A stretch of DNA of 64,000 bases from Ctenosaura bakeri (GCA_948474755.1 CAOLHI010000060.1:868001-932000), one strand, 5' to 3'. Counted from the first letter of the stretch, positions 45,841 through 58,441 are shown. The notes: generated by a model not told the origin, from the letters alone. Made by a program: numbers and translations.

Positions 45841-45879
45841 AACTTGAATAAAGGCTTATGGGTCTAACCGGGGTCTGAA

Positions 45880-46261
45880 GATCTACTAAGGCTGAACAAA
45901 ATGTTTCAGGCCTAAATGGGCCCCAAGCAAAGCTCAGTTGGGGCCTGCTGGCCAACTAAGGTCTAGTAGAGGCCTGTGAGCCTAAACCTACCAAGTCCTA
46001 ATAAGTCTCATAAGCACAATATGGCCAAATGAACTCCTTAAGGCTTAAAGACCCAATTGGGGTCTACCAGCTTTATAAGTCCTAACCTATGCCTACAGGA
46101 CTCACCATGGGTGAACCACAGTCCAACTGGAGCCCTGAGACCTACCAAGGCCCAGAAGATTCAGTAGCTTCATCAGGGATGGACCAAGGCCCAATTAGGG
46201 CCTAGCACAAGCCTATGGGACAAGCCCAAGGCCCAATTAGAACCTGCTTATCAGAGGCCCA
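45880..46261. repeat. Degenerate minisatellite, left part
   Basis: Recurring phrases such as AAGGCCCAATTAGGGCCTA, CCCAATTGGGGTCTAC and CAGTTGGGGCCTGC occur every 20-45 bases in diverged form. The core GGCCCAATTGGGGCC is itself nearly palindromic. The tract is interrupted by the solo LTR at 46262 and resumes at 47033. Confidence 0.7.
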
Positions 46262-47032
46262 TATTACTCCACTGGAAAACCCTGTCCTGGGGTCTACAAC
46301 TCTAATATTAAATATAATTTCATGTGCCTGAGAGGTTGCCCAGATGGGCACGTAGGCAGCAACAATTGAACGATCGAAAACCAGGCCAGGTTAGTAAAAT
46401 CCCCAGTCATGTAGCCCCAGGAGACCTCAAACTGTGCAACCCCACAGTAAACAATGGGTCCTCAGCCCCTGAGAAGCCAGCTTGTGGGGATTAGCGTGTT
46501 TGCCCCACGTTGAGCAAATATCCTATCAGGCGAGGACCATTTGCATGAAGTAAATAAATTTCCCCTTCAAATAGTCCCAGTTTTTGAGCGGTTCTTTGGA
46601 TCACTCCCGGTCATCCCAGCAAACCATTTCTCCGTTCGTCGAGTAATCCCCTTAGCCCCCTCCATGCTGAGCTCCACTTCTCCACTGTTTTTCCTGGACC
46701 AAGGACTTCAGGAAATGTGCAGTATTACCCCAGCTACAACCCCTTCAATATTCCCCTATCCAGTTTCCTCTCTTTTGCTTCTTAATAGGTCTTGAGTGAG
46801 AGTGTGAGGGATTGTGTTGATGCGTGAGACTTTCATTCAATAAAATCATTTATTAGACATTTTCCTTTGTTTTTTTTGGCTCGCCCTGACCCCGTAAAAA
46901 CTGGGTAAAAAGACCCCACTAGGTTCCCCTGCCTCTCGCATTGCTATTGCTATTGCTCTGGCTAGTTTCCATTCCCCATCCCATGGAGAACATTGAGGTG
47001 TCCCCCAAGGGACCCCAGAGATCAGAGTAACA
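46262..47032 (+). mobile_element. Solo LTR, TGTTAC family, plus strand
   Basis: Starts TATTACTCCACTGG (TGTTAC with one change) and ends CAGAGTAACA, with flanks CCCA and CCTA (three of four bases equal). It contains TTCAATAAAATCAT at about 46836-46849 and the U5 phrase TGACCCCGTAAAAACTGGG. It matches the minus-strand copy at 9971-10850 over most of its length but lacks about 100 bases of the middle. No retroviral genes attached. Confidence 0.85.
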
Positions 47033-47206
47033 CCTACATGCCTCCCTAAGACTAAACCAAGGCCCAACAAGATTTAACTGAGGCCTAAGGGCCTGACTAG
47101 AGCCTGGCACCATAGCAGCCCTAACAGGGTGTATGCGCAAAACTCAGGGCCTGAGGTAACTCAAAAGGCCCAATGGGGGGGGGGTCAAATAGCATCATCA
47201 TATCCC
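47033..47206. repeat. Degenerate minisatellite, right part
   Basis: AACCAAGGCCCAACAAG, GAGGCCTAAGGGCCTGACTA and AAAGGCCCAATGGGGG continue the pattern of 45880-46261, ending in a G run at about 47175-47184. Confidence 0.65.
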
Positions 47207-47211
47207 AACTG

Positions 47212-47753
47212 TGTCAGGAAATTGATTTACAGCACCAGTACAAAATCCTCCCTGGAACAGCCGCTCTCTGGACAAAGGCAAGCACAGCAGAGTTTCCAAA
47301 CAGCAAAAACATGTGCAGCAGAGTGTAAATTACAGCATCAGCTCTGAACCCTCTACCCACTGGTTAGTAACTCATACACACAGAGTTTGTCATCCAAAAT
47401 ACCTGGAGGCTTTAATCTTCACTGTTGCAATATATACACATCTGTACACAGGATACACAGATACACAGTCATAGATTCAGCATCGTGGACACATCAAGCA
47501 GAAGTGTGTTCAGACAGAAGTTTGGCGTCAGAGAGTCTAAGCTCTCCTCTTTTATACATAACTGCTGATAGGTCATCAGCTAGGGACAAAGGCTGATGCA
47601 ACCCCTTGCCATGATTTCACACTATCATGACTCAGCCCTTACTAATCCCCTAGGGATTACATCATGACTTGCCAAGTCATTCCCCGGGTGTTTCCACATG
47701 CTCATCAAATGTATTTTCAACTGGGACAAATATCACAGCTTTTTCATCCAACA
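47212..47753 (-). mobile_element. Solo LTR, 542 bp, 5-bp TSD
   Basis: Starts TGTCAGGAAATTG and ends TTCATCCAACA. AACTG flanks both sides (47207-47211 and 47754-47758), an exact 5-bp TSD. The minus strand has a TATA box (GTATAAAAGAGG) at about 47550-47562 and ATTAAA at about 47412, in the order expected of U3-R. It has the same length as the LTR at 7403-7944, but I could not show family identity. Confidence 0.8.
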
Positions 47754-50700
47754 AACTGCCCCCCCCCATGATTTCTAAGAACCATTCCCCTGCAACAGTT
47801 TGGAGGCTGGAAAGGTCTGGTGATGCACTAGCAAGGTCCAAAAGGTTCCTGCTACTATGTTGCTAGGCCCACAGAGAGCCCAGTGAACAAAAGCCAGCCA
47901 TCTGATCACCCACTAGCCACCCAGTCACCAGCTAGACACCAACTGCCAACCAACCACCTGATTATTCACCAGCCAAATTCTGTAACGAGGATCTGGATTG
48001 CTCCAACCAATTTGCTCTTTCTGACAAAGTCCAGTCAAAGAAGACATCAAAGAGGAAGAGAATGAGGTGGCTCTTCCCCCTAGGCTTTCCATCACAGCAC
48101 ACCATACAATAACTTGCTTGGGCTGGCCTGTTTCCCATAGAGGCCAGCCAAAGCATCTCCCTGGGAATCAGATTGTCCACAATAATCAACTGTTTCCTAC
48201 CATAAAGAGATACAGGGAAGGACTGAATATGTTTTAGAGTATGATCTCAGTTCATATGGCAAAGCTAATCATGCACTTCATGACCACTAGTCTGTGATTT
48301 CTAGTGTACTTTCCCAAATCTTCTTCAATAAATAGGGAGGTCATGCAGAGTTCCTTTGGTAGATGAAATTTTGGAAAGTGTCTCTTGAAACTAGAAACTG
48401 ATTATGTACTGTACTATTTGGTGCAACATTTACCACTTCATGTCACTGTTAGAATTTAGCAGTGAAGTCTATTGGCTTTAAAGATGTAATCCTAAAATGT
48501 TGCTTGATTATGACCACTGCCTTAATATGAAAATTTCAGCATTAAGTTGGTGGATTAAACATTTGCGCACTACAGAAATTGAACTAGGGTTTGTTGGGAA
48601 AGAAAAAGACAGCCTCATGGAGGAACTGAGGGAGACAGTTTTAGGCTTAAAAGGCTAGCAGATGAAAGTACAAAACAGATACATAAAAATATAATAGGGT
48701 GAAATAGAAATATGCAAGCTTAAGAAAAACAGTGGATGAAAATAGAGAGACTGAATGGGAAGGAAATAAGAGGAGGTGGGGAGCTAGACAAAATGGAAAT
48801 GAGAAGCATCAGACAAAGCTGCAGATATCATATTAGAGAACATATGAATATCCTCTAAGCCAGTGTCTTCCAACCTGGCTTATGGGACATTTCCATACAA
48901 ACATCTCTTCCTATGAATCTTTCAGCTGATTTCCTGTAGGAATCCAACTCTGATTCTTACATGAAGCCTAAGCAAGAAAGTTTAATATTGTGAGACTCAG
49001 CTTGGCACTTAGTGAGGTAGTTAAAGCTAGTGTCTGGGAATTGGAGCTCAGAGAGTCTGATCTTCTGAAGAGTTATGAATTGCTTTGCTTCTCTGCAGTG
49101 CCATGTACTTCAGAGAAACACATCTGAGGGTGAAAATTGGGACCTTTACTAGGTGCTGCTTTTGGTAGGTACTGTGATGGTGACAGATTCTATGTGTTTC
49201 GATGAACAAAAATATGATGTAATCTCATACAAAAAGGAGATGGGGTCTCTTTTGTAGAACAAATAGGGCAAGCAGGTTTGAGGTACAGAACCTCTCTTTC
49301 TGTTGCTTATCTTTCCAAATTTCTTATTTCCATTTTTGGGGAGAGTTATGTCAAATGGATATACATCTCAGTTAAGCAGAAAAATAAACTAGAGATGTGA
49401 AGAAAGAGAGTTCTGCTGAAGTCTTCACCTATGTGTCCTCTTTTCTGTTAAGAAGACATGAATTTCTGTTTGTAAACATTCAAATCTGTTTCTGTCCCAA
49501 CTCTCTAGTCCATCTTCTATTTTTTAGATGGGGCGGCTACATTTATAGATGAGACTATGTGGAGACTGGAGAAGAGGTATATAACAGTATCCAGTGCCCT
49601 TTTTCTTTCAGCTCGCTTGTGGGGAGGATGTGACACCAGGTCAGAGATAAAAGTAGGGACTCCGGGAATTAAATAGCTTTGGCTGTTAAATGAAAGGAAA
49701 ACCCACCTCTTTATTTTTATTGATATTTTTATGTCATCTGAAATTTATTTTTCATAATGATGTCATTTATGCAGGTAAGAAGATATGAAGTTCTTGCTTG
49801 ATGCTGAATTTTCCTAATGGCTATTCTACACTTCAGTTAGTTTAGATTCTAGCAACTGTGCACTATGTCCCACATTTATTTAAAAGTGTAGAAACCTTGT
49901 ATGCATGTATGTAACAGAAGCACTTGTTCATATCTTTGTAATTCTTCCTTTTCCTTAGTAGCTTGAGGTTGTTGGTAATAGCTTGAGGTTTTGTTTTTTG
50001 TTTTTGTTTTTTAAAAAAAGTTTTGGTGGCTGCAGCACTTAAAGATGTTTCTTATCCAGCCTACTTTCAACAGCTTTAAATATGAATACTAGAAGCAACA
50101 CAATCTAATATTGCCCTGTGCAGCAGAGATAGGAATCCAGAAACGTTTGTTGAAACAATGCAAAAACCAATTTGCATCATATTGCACGTACCAGACAGTG
50201 GGATATCTTCACACCTTCTAACTGCTACTGCACCTGCAACCCATGTCTCAAATCTTAAATCTATTTCTTAAGGGAGGAGAGAAATATGTGACTATGAAGA
50301 GTAACAGACAATGGGTGCTGGTGGCAGGAACAGTCTATTTGAACTACACCAGTCTAGCCAAACTGCTATTTGTTCTTAAAATCTTAGCTGGAAATCCTTC
50401 AGTACTGACATTCTTTAATGTTAATAATTATCCTTTTAGTGGTAGAAATATAGTAGAACATCTTCCATGCGAGGGGAAATAGAACAGAGAAACTGCCTTG
50501 GGTGTAAAAGTACAAAAAAAAAATGGCACTTTTAATTGTGTTCAATAACACTTAAAATAGTTGAGGACAACATAAATGGTGGGAGGAGGGTAGGATTCAG
50601 GCTGAAATTTTTCTGCCCATAAAGTTTTGCAGTGGGGCAACTAAAATAACCATAATGTACTGAGGTCATATACCATTCCTAGCCACCACAATTGTGTTCC

Positions 50701-50977
50701 CAGATGACATAACATGAATATGAAGAAATGGAAAGAATTCTAATACCTATCTGCATGTTAACCATGTATTTTGTAAAATAATTCTCAAGAACTATAGAAA
50801 TCAGGAACAAGTGTGAAACTTCCTTGCCTTCAACAAGTCTCTTCATATTACTGTACTGTAGTTTACTCTATTTTTTTTATTTATTAAATAAAGATAGAAC
50901 AAAATTTCAAAAATGTCATCTACCAGTTCAAGGCTGCCTAGAGGATATGATGTGTGTTGTTTAGCCCTTTATATTAA
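47754..50977. other. Unclassified sequence; short CCA-rich repeat at its start
   Basis: At about 47890-47975 phrases of the type CCAGCCACC, CACCAGCTAGACACC and CCAACCACCTGAT recur, a short degenerate tandem repeat. The remainder shows no exon or named repeat. Confidence 0.45.
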
Positions 50978-51066
50978 GACCATTTCTCCACAAGACTGTT
51001 ATAGTGCTATTATTCCACTTTCAACATCCTATAGAATCCTGGATTTTGCAGTTTAGGGCCTGTCTC
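50978..51066. mobile_element. Palindromic MITE (family C), left half
   Basis: GACCATTTCTCCACAAGACTG, then TTATAGTGCTATTATTCCAC and TTTGCAGTTTAGGGCCTG. The right arm is absent. Confidence 0.75.
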
Positions 51067-51590
51067 TAACATTCACTGTATAGAGGGTTGTTTTTTCCCT
51101 GACAAGTCACTTATTACACACATACACACACACAAATTACATTATCTCTCTCTCTTCTGGTGTGTTTCTCTCTTGAAAAGTGCATCAAAATACTCTGAGG
51201 GGTTTTTTTTATGCTCAGCTCATTTCCTAGCTCCATTAGCATCTTTTATATAAAAAAAAACTGTAATCCTATTTCCCTTTAATAACTTATTTTTTTAAAA
51301 AAAAAGTTTTCCTAAGCTTTGCTTATCAGCAGAAGTGAATTTAACCTGAATTACTGAAACGACAGCATAAGTACAAGAAGGAATCACTATTAACTTTCAG
51401 AGGATTTTGCCTAGTTAAGTAGTTTGAAATTGAGGGGGGGGGTTTGTGAGCAAATGTTTAGAATTTTTGCAATTCTTTAGTTCAAACCAATAACTACATT
51501 TCATAAACATTTCAAAAAGCTAAAGTAATTAATAGAGGTGTCGGAAGTCTGAATGCTAATACTTTAGAATATAAGGTTTTGTTTTGCAAA
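51067..51590. other. Unclassified AT-rich sequence
   Basis: Short CA and CT runs near 51116-51155 and poly(A)/poly(T) runs; nothing else recognised. Confidence 0.5.
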
Positions 51591-51789
51591 GAGACAACCC
51601 GTGTGGTATAGTGATCTGAGTGTTGAACTATGACCCCGGAGACAAGGATTCAATTCCCTGCTTGGCCATGGAAAGCCACTGCGTGATCCTGGGCACATCA
51701 CATACTCTCAGCCCCAGAAAACCCTGTGATAGGGTTACTTCAGCATTACCATAAGTCAGAAACAACTTGAAAGCACACAACAACAATAG
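51591..51789 (+). mobile_element. tRNA-derived SINE with ACAAC tail
   Basis: CCCGTGTGGTATAGTGATCT is an A-box-like head and GGATTCAATTCCC the B-box-like word. AACCCTGTGATAGGGTTA and CCATAAGTCAGAAACAACTT, then ACACAACAACAATA, complete the same body and tail as 471-663. Confidence 0.85.
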
Positions 51790-52980
51790 GCCAAGAACAA
51801 AATCATTCAACACAAAGTTGATCTCAATGTGCAGATCAGACAGTCATTTCCCGGACAGAAAACAAGGGTGGTCGTGGTCTCAAAACAAGTGAAACATCAG
51901 CTGGGAACCAAAAGGGTTGGGGGTGAAAAAAAGAGTCCAAACAGAAAATCAAAGTGTGAATATGACAGTAAATAGTACTGTGTCCTTTATGTTTTTCATA
52001 ATACTTCTTCTGGTTTCAAGTTGGTGTTAGATCAAAAAACATTTAGTCCCCTCCCCTCTCAAATACCCTTTGCTCCTGGAAGGTGAAGGCATCAGCAGCT
52101 GTTTAAAGGCAAAACAAAAAGCAGCAGAAGCAGAAGCAGAAGAAGAAGAAGAATACCACATCACTACCACCATTGGAAGACTGTAAAAAATGACTTAAGG
52201 TGTCATGTTAGTCTGTAGGACACTCTTTGCTCACCACACAGCTGGATTACTGTTGTGTTGGCATTCTTTTAATGACGCTACTATCTGTACGTACATGTAC
52301 AATATATGTGTAAATTCAAACTGTGTTCAGGTAAACCAGAGATACATAACACACCTAAAACATTTTTTAGCCCCCCAATGTCCTCTCAAATTTGGTAGGG
52401 GGGCTGAAAAATGCTTGCCCACAAATGGTGTATAGCATTCCAAGTGTTGAGGCACTATTGGCCATTTTACTAGATACTCAATTTCAGCCCTTACTTGGGA
52501 TTGGGAGAAGGAGCTTTCCTTCATTTCCTACAAATGTTTTCAAAACAGGAATTTACTGGATCAGGTAGTCCCTGAAGGGGACATTCCTTTTCCTGAAACT
52601 AGAGAGAAGAAATTAGAGGACCAGAAAGCCTGCCAATCAAGGATCCAACTTTGTTTAGGGGAAGAAATGCATTTTTGTGTCCCATCCTGACAGACCAGAA
52701 TCCAAAGAGAATGGGATCCCCCAGCCCTGAATGTGCACATTCTAAAATAATTTGTCATTGTTGCCAAGTCACTGGGAAGCACACAAAGCACATGTGCTGG
52801 GAAAAATTCTGTACTTTAGCCTATGTAGTCATCTACCCTGCATTGATGGTGGTAAATTGTCATTTATTTTTAATATGTTTTTTATTTGAGTCATGAGTGC
52901 TATTTAAAAAAAAAATCATGAAGTCTATTTTTAAAGTTACTTAGAATGGCCTCTGGTGACAGTTACTAAGAAAATCAGGG
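51790..52980. other. Unclassified sequence with a (GAA)n-type run
   Basis: A GCAGAA/GAA repeat lies at about 52120-52152. No exon or named repeat otherwise. Confidence 0.5.
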
Positions 52981-53180
52981 GCCCCTTCCAATTATACAAT
53001 TATAGTCCTGTGATTCTAGCTTAACTGTTGTGGTTCCATTTTGTGGAATTCTGGGGATTTGTAATTGATGGCGGGGCCTTTAGAATTCTCAGTCAGAAAG
53101 CTCTAGTGTCCAGGATTCCTCAAGATGCCACAAGGGCAGTTAAAGTCAATCCAAAGTACTATAAATCTGTAGCATGGGAG
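52981..53180. mobile_element. Palindromic MITE, diverged relative of family C
   Basis: GCCCCTTCCAATTATACAAT, then GGAATTCTGGGGATTTGTAA, AGAATTCTCAGTCAGAAAGC and CAAGATGCCACAAGGGCAG follow the order of family C, closest to the subtype at 35385. The right end is unclear. Confidence 0.65.
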
Positions 53181-53551
53181 TTTCCCAGGTTACAGAAGAA
53201 GGCTATCAAGAGCTGAGCATGGCTAGCATAACCACTAGGCACAGTGAAGCAGCCATCTTTGGTAGCAGGTGTTAGGCTGTGAGGAATGGCAACAAAATTT
53301 TGTAGAACAGTGATATCTAGGTTGCCTTGCATTCCTTAAACTACCCTGCCCTCTCCCCCTCCTGCACAACTGCCCCAGAGTACAATATCTATTTACAACA
53401 GAGACGTTTGCTCTGTTGTACATCATTTATTGTCAATAGTTTTGAGAGAAAAGTAGGAGCAAAATATTCTAATGCAGTAACTATGGTAAAACCATGCATG
53501 AATTTGCATTTGGTCTGTCTATGTAGTCAATGTCCCTTTCCAGGGAGCTTA

Positions 53552-53655
53552 GGCCAGTTCTGCACTAGCCTGTTATAGTACTATTATTCCACTTTCAACA
53601 TTGTATGGAATCCTGGGGTTTGCAGTTAAGAGAGTGGTCTTTGGGGTCCTCAATA
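53552..53655. mobile_element. Palindromic MITE (family C), left half
   Basis: GGCCAGTTCTGCACTAGCCTG, then TTATAGTACTATTATTCCAC and TGGAATCCTGGGGTTTGCAG. The right arm is missing; the copy ends near 53655. Confidence 0.75.
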
Positions 53656-53823
53656 GTCAATAATTGTCTGGTTGTCTCTCCCATCAATAGACAAATAAAA
53701 ACACAGGGACAAATAAACACAGGGGCGGGGGGACAAAAGATAAAGGCAGAAGTTCTCGGTTTAGAACTTTTTGTACTTCCAAAAGGTAGCAGGAGAGGGA
53801 TTTTCCAAATAACCCTTGTGCCT

Positions 53824-53872
53824 GTTGTAGTTGTATGTCTTCAAGTCACTTCCTAATTATGAAGATCCTATT
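53824..53872 (-). mobile_element. SINE tail remnant
   Basis: GTTGTAGTTGTATGTCTTCAAGTCACTTCC, here cited in part, matches the complement of the SINE 3' end (compare 2061-2140). The tRNA-like head is lost. Confidence 0.55.
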
Positions 53873-56800
53873 TAGGGGTGCAACTTCCACACTTGCCCTA
53901 GATGCTGTTTACTCTAGATCCACCACTGGTTTTTAAGAAGAAGTTCAAAATACATTCAGTGTTATTAACACTCTTCAGCACATTGGGAAAGAAGTGTGCC
54001 TTGTTTGTTTATGGCAAAGCCCACACTCCTCCTCCTTCTGGTGTATCAATCTGACAATCTTTCTGACTAATCTTGGAAGGAAAGGGAAAAACATTTGCAA
54101 TGAAAAGCACTTAAAATGATCATTTGGGATTTGAAACACTTCCACAAGAATAATATTTGGCAAATGCTGTGATTTTGTCACAAAATGATGTGTTTTCTTT
54201 TTTCTTCTTTTTTTGCTTATGAGGAAGGAATGCATAAAATATTGGCCCTGTCACTACCTTTAGATTTTCTCCCCTTTTTATGTATGTAACTGCTGCAGCT
54301 TCTTCTTTTTTCCTTGTTAATATCAAAAGGAAATTCTTGCATGCTGTATTCCTAATCACATACAGAGAGGGAGAGATTGAGGCCAGTTCCATAATGAAGT
54401 GTAATATTGGATTGGTGAAGAAAATGGCAATGTAAAGGGGGGATTAAAATATGTCAGATGAGAACCAAAGATGGGTTCAAGACTGATCTGAGATAGTAAC
54501 ATTTTGGCTTTCCTATTTGCCTTCCTTCCTTCACAGTGTGTTTAATGGAAACTGTTAACTGTCCGTCTCAGAATCTGCATGTTTGTATATTTTGATTAAT
54601 TTATTTATTCAGATCCAAGGACTTCTTCATCAGGTAGGCTCAGAACACAATCTAGTTATTAGACAGGGCATGGTTCTAAATAGATCTCACATGATTTCTG
54701 TGCATCTAGCCATGCATTGTACTCCAAAACCTCTGTGTATAGTGTAAGAGTAGGAATCCTGCCCTCCTATTTACATATTTGTAGTCCCACAAGATTTCTT
54801 GGATGTAGCAAGTTATAAGTAGCCAGTAACTTCTAATTATTTCCTTCCTCAAATAATAAACACATTACAAATATAAGATAACAAAAAGTGTCTTCACTCC
54901 TTTTTTTTCTTTTCCACCGAGTAACTGTAGCTTTTAGTTAATTCTAAAGTTAAAAGGATGTAGCCTCGCTAAATTATAAGCAACAAACACTTCCTGATTC
55001 AAACGCTGGCTCATACCGTGTTATGTGCTTCTGACTCATTCTCCATTTTGGGTTTTAAGAAAAGAATAAGATGAACAGAAGTACATAATGTTTTATACTA
55101 CCGGACAATGCTTTGCAGCAGTCATATTTTTTTCAAGCGAACAGAACAATATTTAACTCCTTTTGAAGAATGAGAAATTTAAAAAGTTTAACTATATTGA
55201 TAACAAGTTATTTTTTGAGTCTTAGCAATGTAACTGAAACTAATTAAGTGTAACTGTTACTCTTCTACAAAAGTTGATGTTGTGCTGATCGTTCAATATT
55301 ATACAGATGTTTACGGTAGCTAAAATGATGCAAAAAATAAGATGAGTTTCTTCTCTACATTTAATATACTGATCCACAGCTAGATAGAGCCAGAGATTTA
55401 AATTTAAATAAAATTAATTTAAAGCACAGCCAGTCAAATTTTGGGGATTTGACATCCTTGTCATAGTAATTCCAAACATTTGGAACTGGCAGTTATGGGA
55501 TATCATTTATTGTGATTCAGGTTTCCATAGTATTTGAGACTTTGCAAGCTCACACAACTTCATTCTGCCATTCACACTGCAGAGGGATGGTTCCCATAGT
55601 TACATTCACATCACTGAACACACACACACACACACACACACCATGACAAAAAGAAAACAATTTAATAAGCACACATTATCATAGTACAATCTGAAGTAAT
55701 TTCAGTTATTGTATGATTATGTGATTTGTTTTTTTTAAAAAAAAATATGTTTGGGTTGTAATGTCAGTAAGAACAATTCCCTGTCACAGTTAACACTTCT
55801 ACATCCTAGTTTGAAATAACTAACTGCCTCTTTTTCTTTCTATTTTCATTTTAGGACCCTTAATTCTGCTGTTCCCTACTTCCTCTTTCTAACTGCAGAC
55901 TCTTTTTTTAATGGATGCTCTTCCTGTGCCAATTTTATTGAGGAGATTAATAAATAGTTGTTATTATTGCATTATTGCAGACTTTGAAATAATAGTGTTT
56001 GCCTAGGTCTGTCTTGCTATTCTGTGACTGGGCTGAAATTTGAACCAGGAGCTTCATATGATAAAATTTAAACTGTTTGCAATATCTACAGAAATTTATA
56101 TCATTTCTTTTCAACTCTGAATTAGTAGTTCGGATATATAAAATAAAGATCATTTTCATTTCTGATAGGAAAACCATAGGCATACCCTTTCAAACAAGCC
56201 TTCTTTTTTAAACCAGAGGGGCTGTCTTTGTTTTTAGCTTCCAGGAGGCAGATGAGTTCTCTCATATTTTCTAACCCTCAGCCACAGCCTGAGCTTTGTC
56301 TGTGTGGCACATTTTTTTTTTTCTGCATGTTTCAATGCCATCCGAAGTCCCAAGCCTGCCTGCTTGCTAAGCTGATACTGTATAGCCACCGAGACCCCGC
56401 TGTATTTTCCCTGACCCTTCCTACGCCTGGCCATGCCTCTGATCCTGTTTGATTGCTGGTGCTGATATCTATGATTGCAGCCCATCTGTAGTTTTTGTTG
56501 CAGAGTCATGTTGGAGTACAGGACTCATACAGAGAGAAGAATAAAGGGGCAGCAGGACTAGTAGCAAAGATTCCTTGCCACATATTTAGATCTGTCATCA
56601 CAGAAAGATTGGAACTGATGCTGGTAACCAACTTCATATAGATAAAATGCAAACCTGACCAAAAATTGATTGAGATCGCTAGGACTTTTTCCCTCCCATT
56701 TTCTGTGACATGTCTTAAAAATGTACCTCCTGTGACAAATTTCTAATCTCTTTGTCTCTTGCATTATCTGTCCTTCTCCCCTCACCCTCACTCTCTCCTC

Positions 56801-57818
56801 TTTCCTCCTTTTTTGGCTCCCTTAATGCTTACTGTTACCTCATCTCTGTGATACAAAGAGTCTGGACAGATATACTCAGTAAATCCTGCTGAAGTGCAGA
56901 ACTAGAAAAAAAAGAAAAACCTCCATAGGCAACCCACAGCTTGCATTCTTTGAAATATGTGTTTGGAGCACTGTTCTGAAACTGATACATTATGAAATTA
57001 ATGGCTTTTAGGACTCAAGTATTGGTCTCCCCTCCACATGCTGTTGGTGTTTGCTTTTGCTTTGTGTACTTACAATTTTTAAACTTGGGGGGACTGTCAA
57101 CTCTCCCTAAGAAATTTCTATTTTGCCTGTCTAAACACCTTTAAGCCTTAAACCTTCTTCTTTTTTTAATTAGAATTGCACTGCAGCTCTCTAAATTACC
57201 TTTCTATCATTATCAGTCCAAGGAGGAATACAATTATAATTATAGTGACATAAGGATTTTATGTAAAATCCCAGTTACTACTAAACAGCAGTACAAATGA
57301 CAATAGGAGCTCTACATGCCACCTTGCAGATTAAAACATTTGGAGATCATAAGTTTGTCTATGGTCACTTGCTAAATTTCTGAGTATGAGGAGATATGAA
57401 AGTTTATGCCCTGATTTATGCCCTTAGCTAATACATTACAATAGCTAAAACAGATGAGCAATGTTTAATCAAGTCACTTCTTAATAATTCCAGATGGCAT
57501 GTGAACCATAGGTGGTGGGTTTGCTCTTTGTAGTTGACATTAGGAGTATTAATTGTGTGTGTGTGCGTGCGTGCATGAACATGTGTCCATATAGGATTCA
57601 ATTGTATGTGCACATGTAGGATTAAACCTAGTAGATATTTTCAACCTGCTTTTCACTTTCTTCCTCTTTGCTAAAATATGCACCACATCTAGCATGCAGG
57701 TAGATCCTTGTGTGAGGACTGAAGAGAAAGTCAAGAGGTAGAACTAAAAAGGAAAAAAAAAAAAAGGAGTTTCCTTCCCCCTGAAGGTATAACTGAGTAC
57801 TCTTAAAACACATTCCTA
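53873..57818. other. Long unclassified non-coding stretch
   Basis: No exon or named repeat. A CA microsatellite lies at 55618-55641 and a GT/GC run at 57555-57575. The block 54830-55430 is free of recognisable repeats and has TAATTA-like words; regulatory function is only possible. Confidence 0.4.
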
Positions 57819-58223
57819 CCCCATTTCCACACAGCAATGTCCTCGCATGCCATCCTGCGGCAGTCCCAGCAGGGAAGGGAGCATGCCAGGAACGCTCCCC
57901 TCCACACCTCACTGGCTTCTTGCATAACAGGGTATGATGGCCCTGCCTCTTCTTTCTGCAGCACAGCTAGGCACTGTCCCATGCTGCGCTATGGAAGGAA
58001 GAATTGCCATTGTGCTTCCCTGCCCTTCTGCATGATGGTAAGTACAGGACCACTGTACAATTGTAGGCGCAAAACAGTTCTTTTTCCATTTTGCGAATAT
58101 TGCACGAGCACACTTCAGGACGGGATGGCAGTGGGCTGGTGATGATGTCATGCAGAAATACAAAGAGAAGACCACTGCCATCCTGTCCCCAAAGCATCAC
58201 AGCCCTGTCATGCAGAAATGACC
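57819..58223 (+). mobile_element. Probable family A element, diverged copy
   Basis: The left end CCCCATTTCCACACAGC and right end TCATGCAGAAATGACC are rough inverted repeats. The interior GGCCCTGCCTCTTCTTTCTG then CAGCACAGCTAGGCACTGT matches the complement of the 5229 copy. ATGATGGTAAGTA at 58032-58043 occupies the position of the splice-donor-like motif. No convincing TSD. Confidence 0.6.
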
Positions 58224-58441
58224 CTGATTTACATGCAAGCAACTGACTGATGCTGCAATGTACAATGCTGGCTAAGGCCTTCTGAGAAACTGAGGTCAAA
58301 TTTCATAGGACATGCCGCATATTTATCCCTAGATATTTTGGTATTTTGGCACAGATTTTGGTGGGATGACAGGTGGCAGAGAATCCTCCAGTCTGGTCTT
58401 ACATGGCAGCCTGGTGAAGGACACACTTGGAGTAGTGCAAT

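Noticed and set aside
45880..47206. CRISPR-like repeat array
   Set aside because: The units are degenerate, irregularly spaced and in a vertebrate genome context; it fits a decayed minisatellite.
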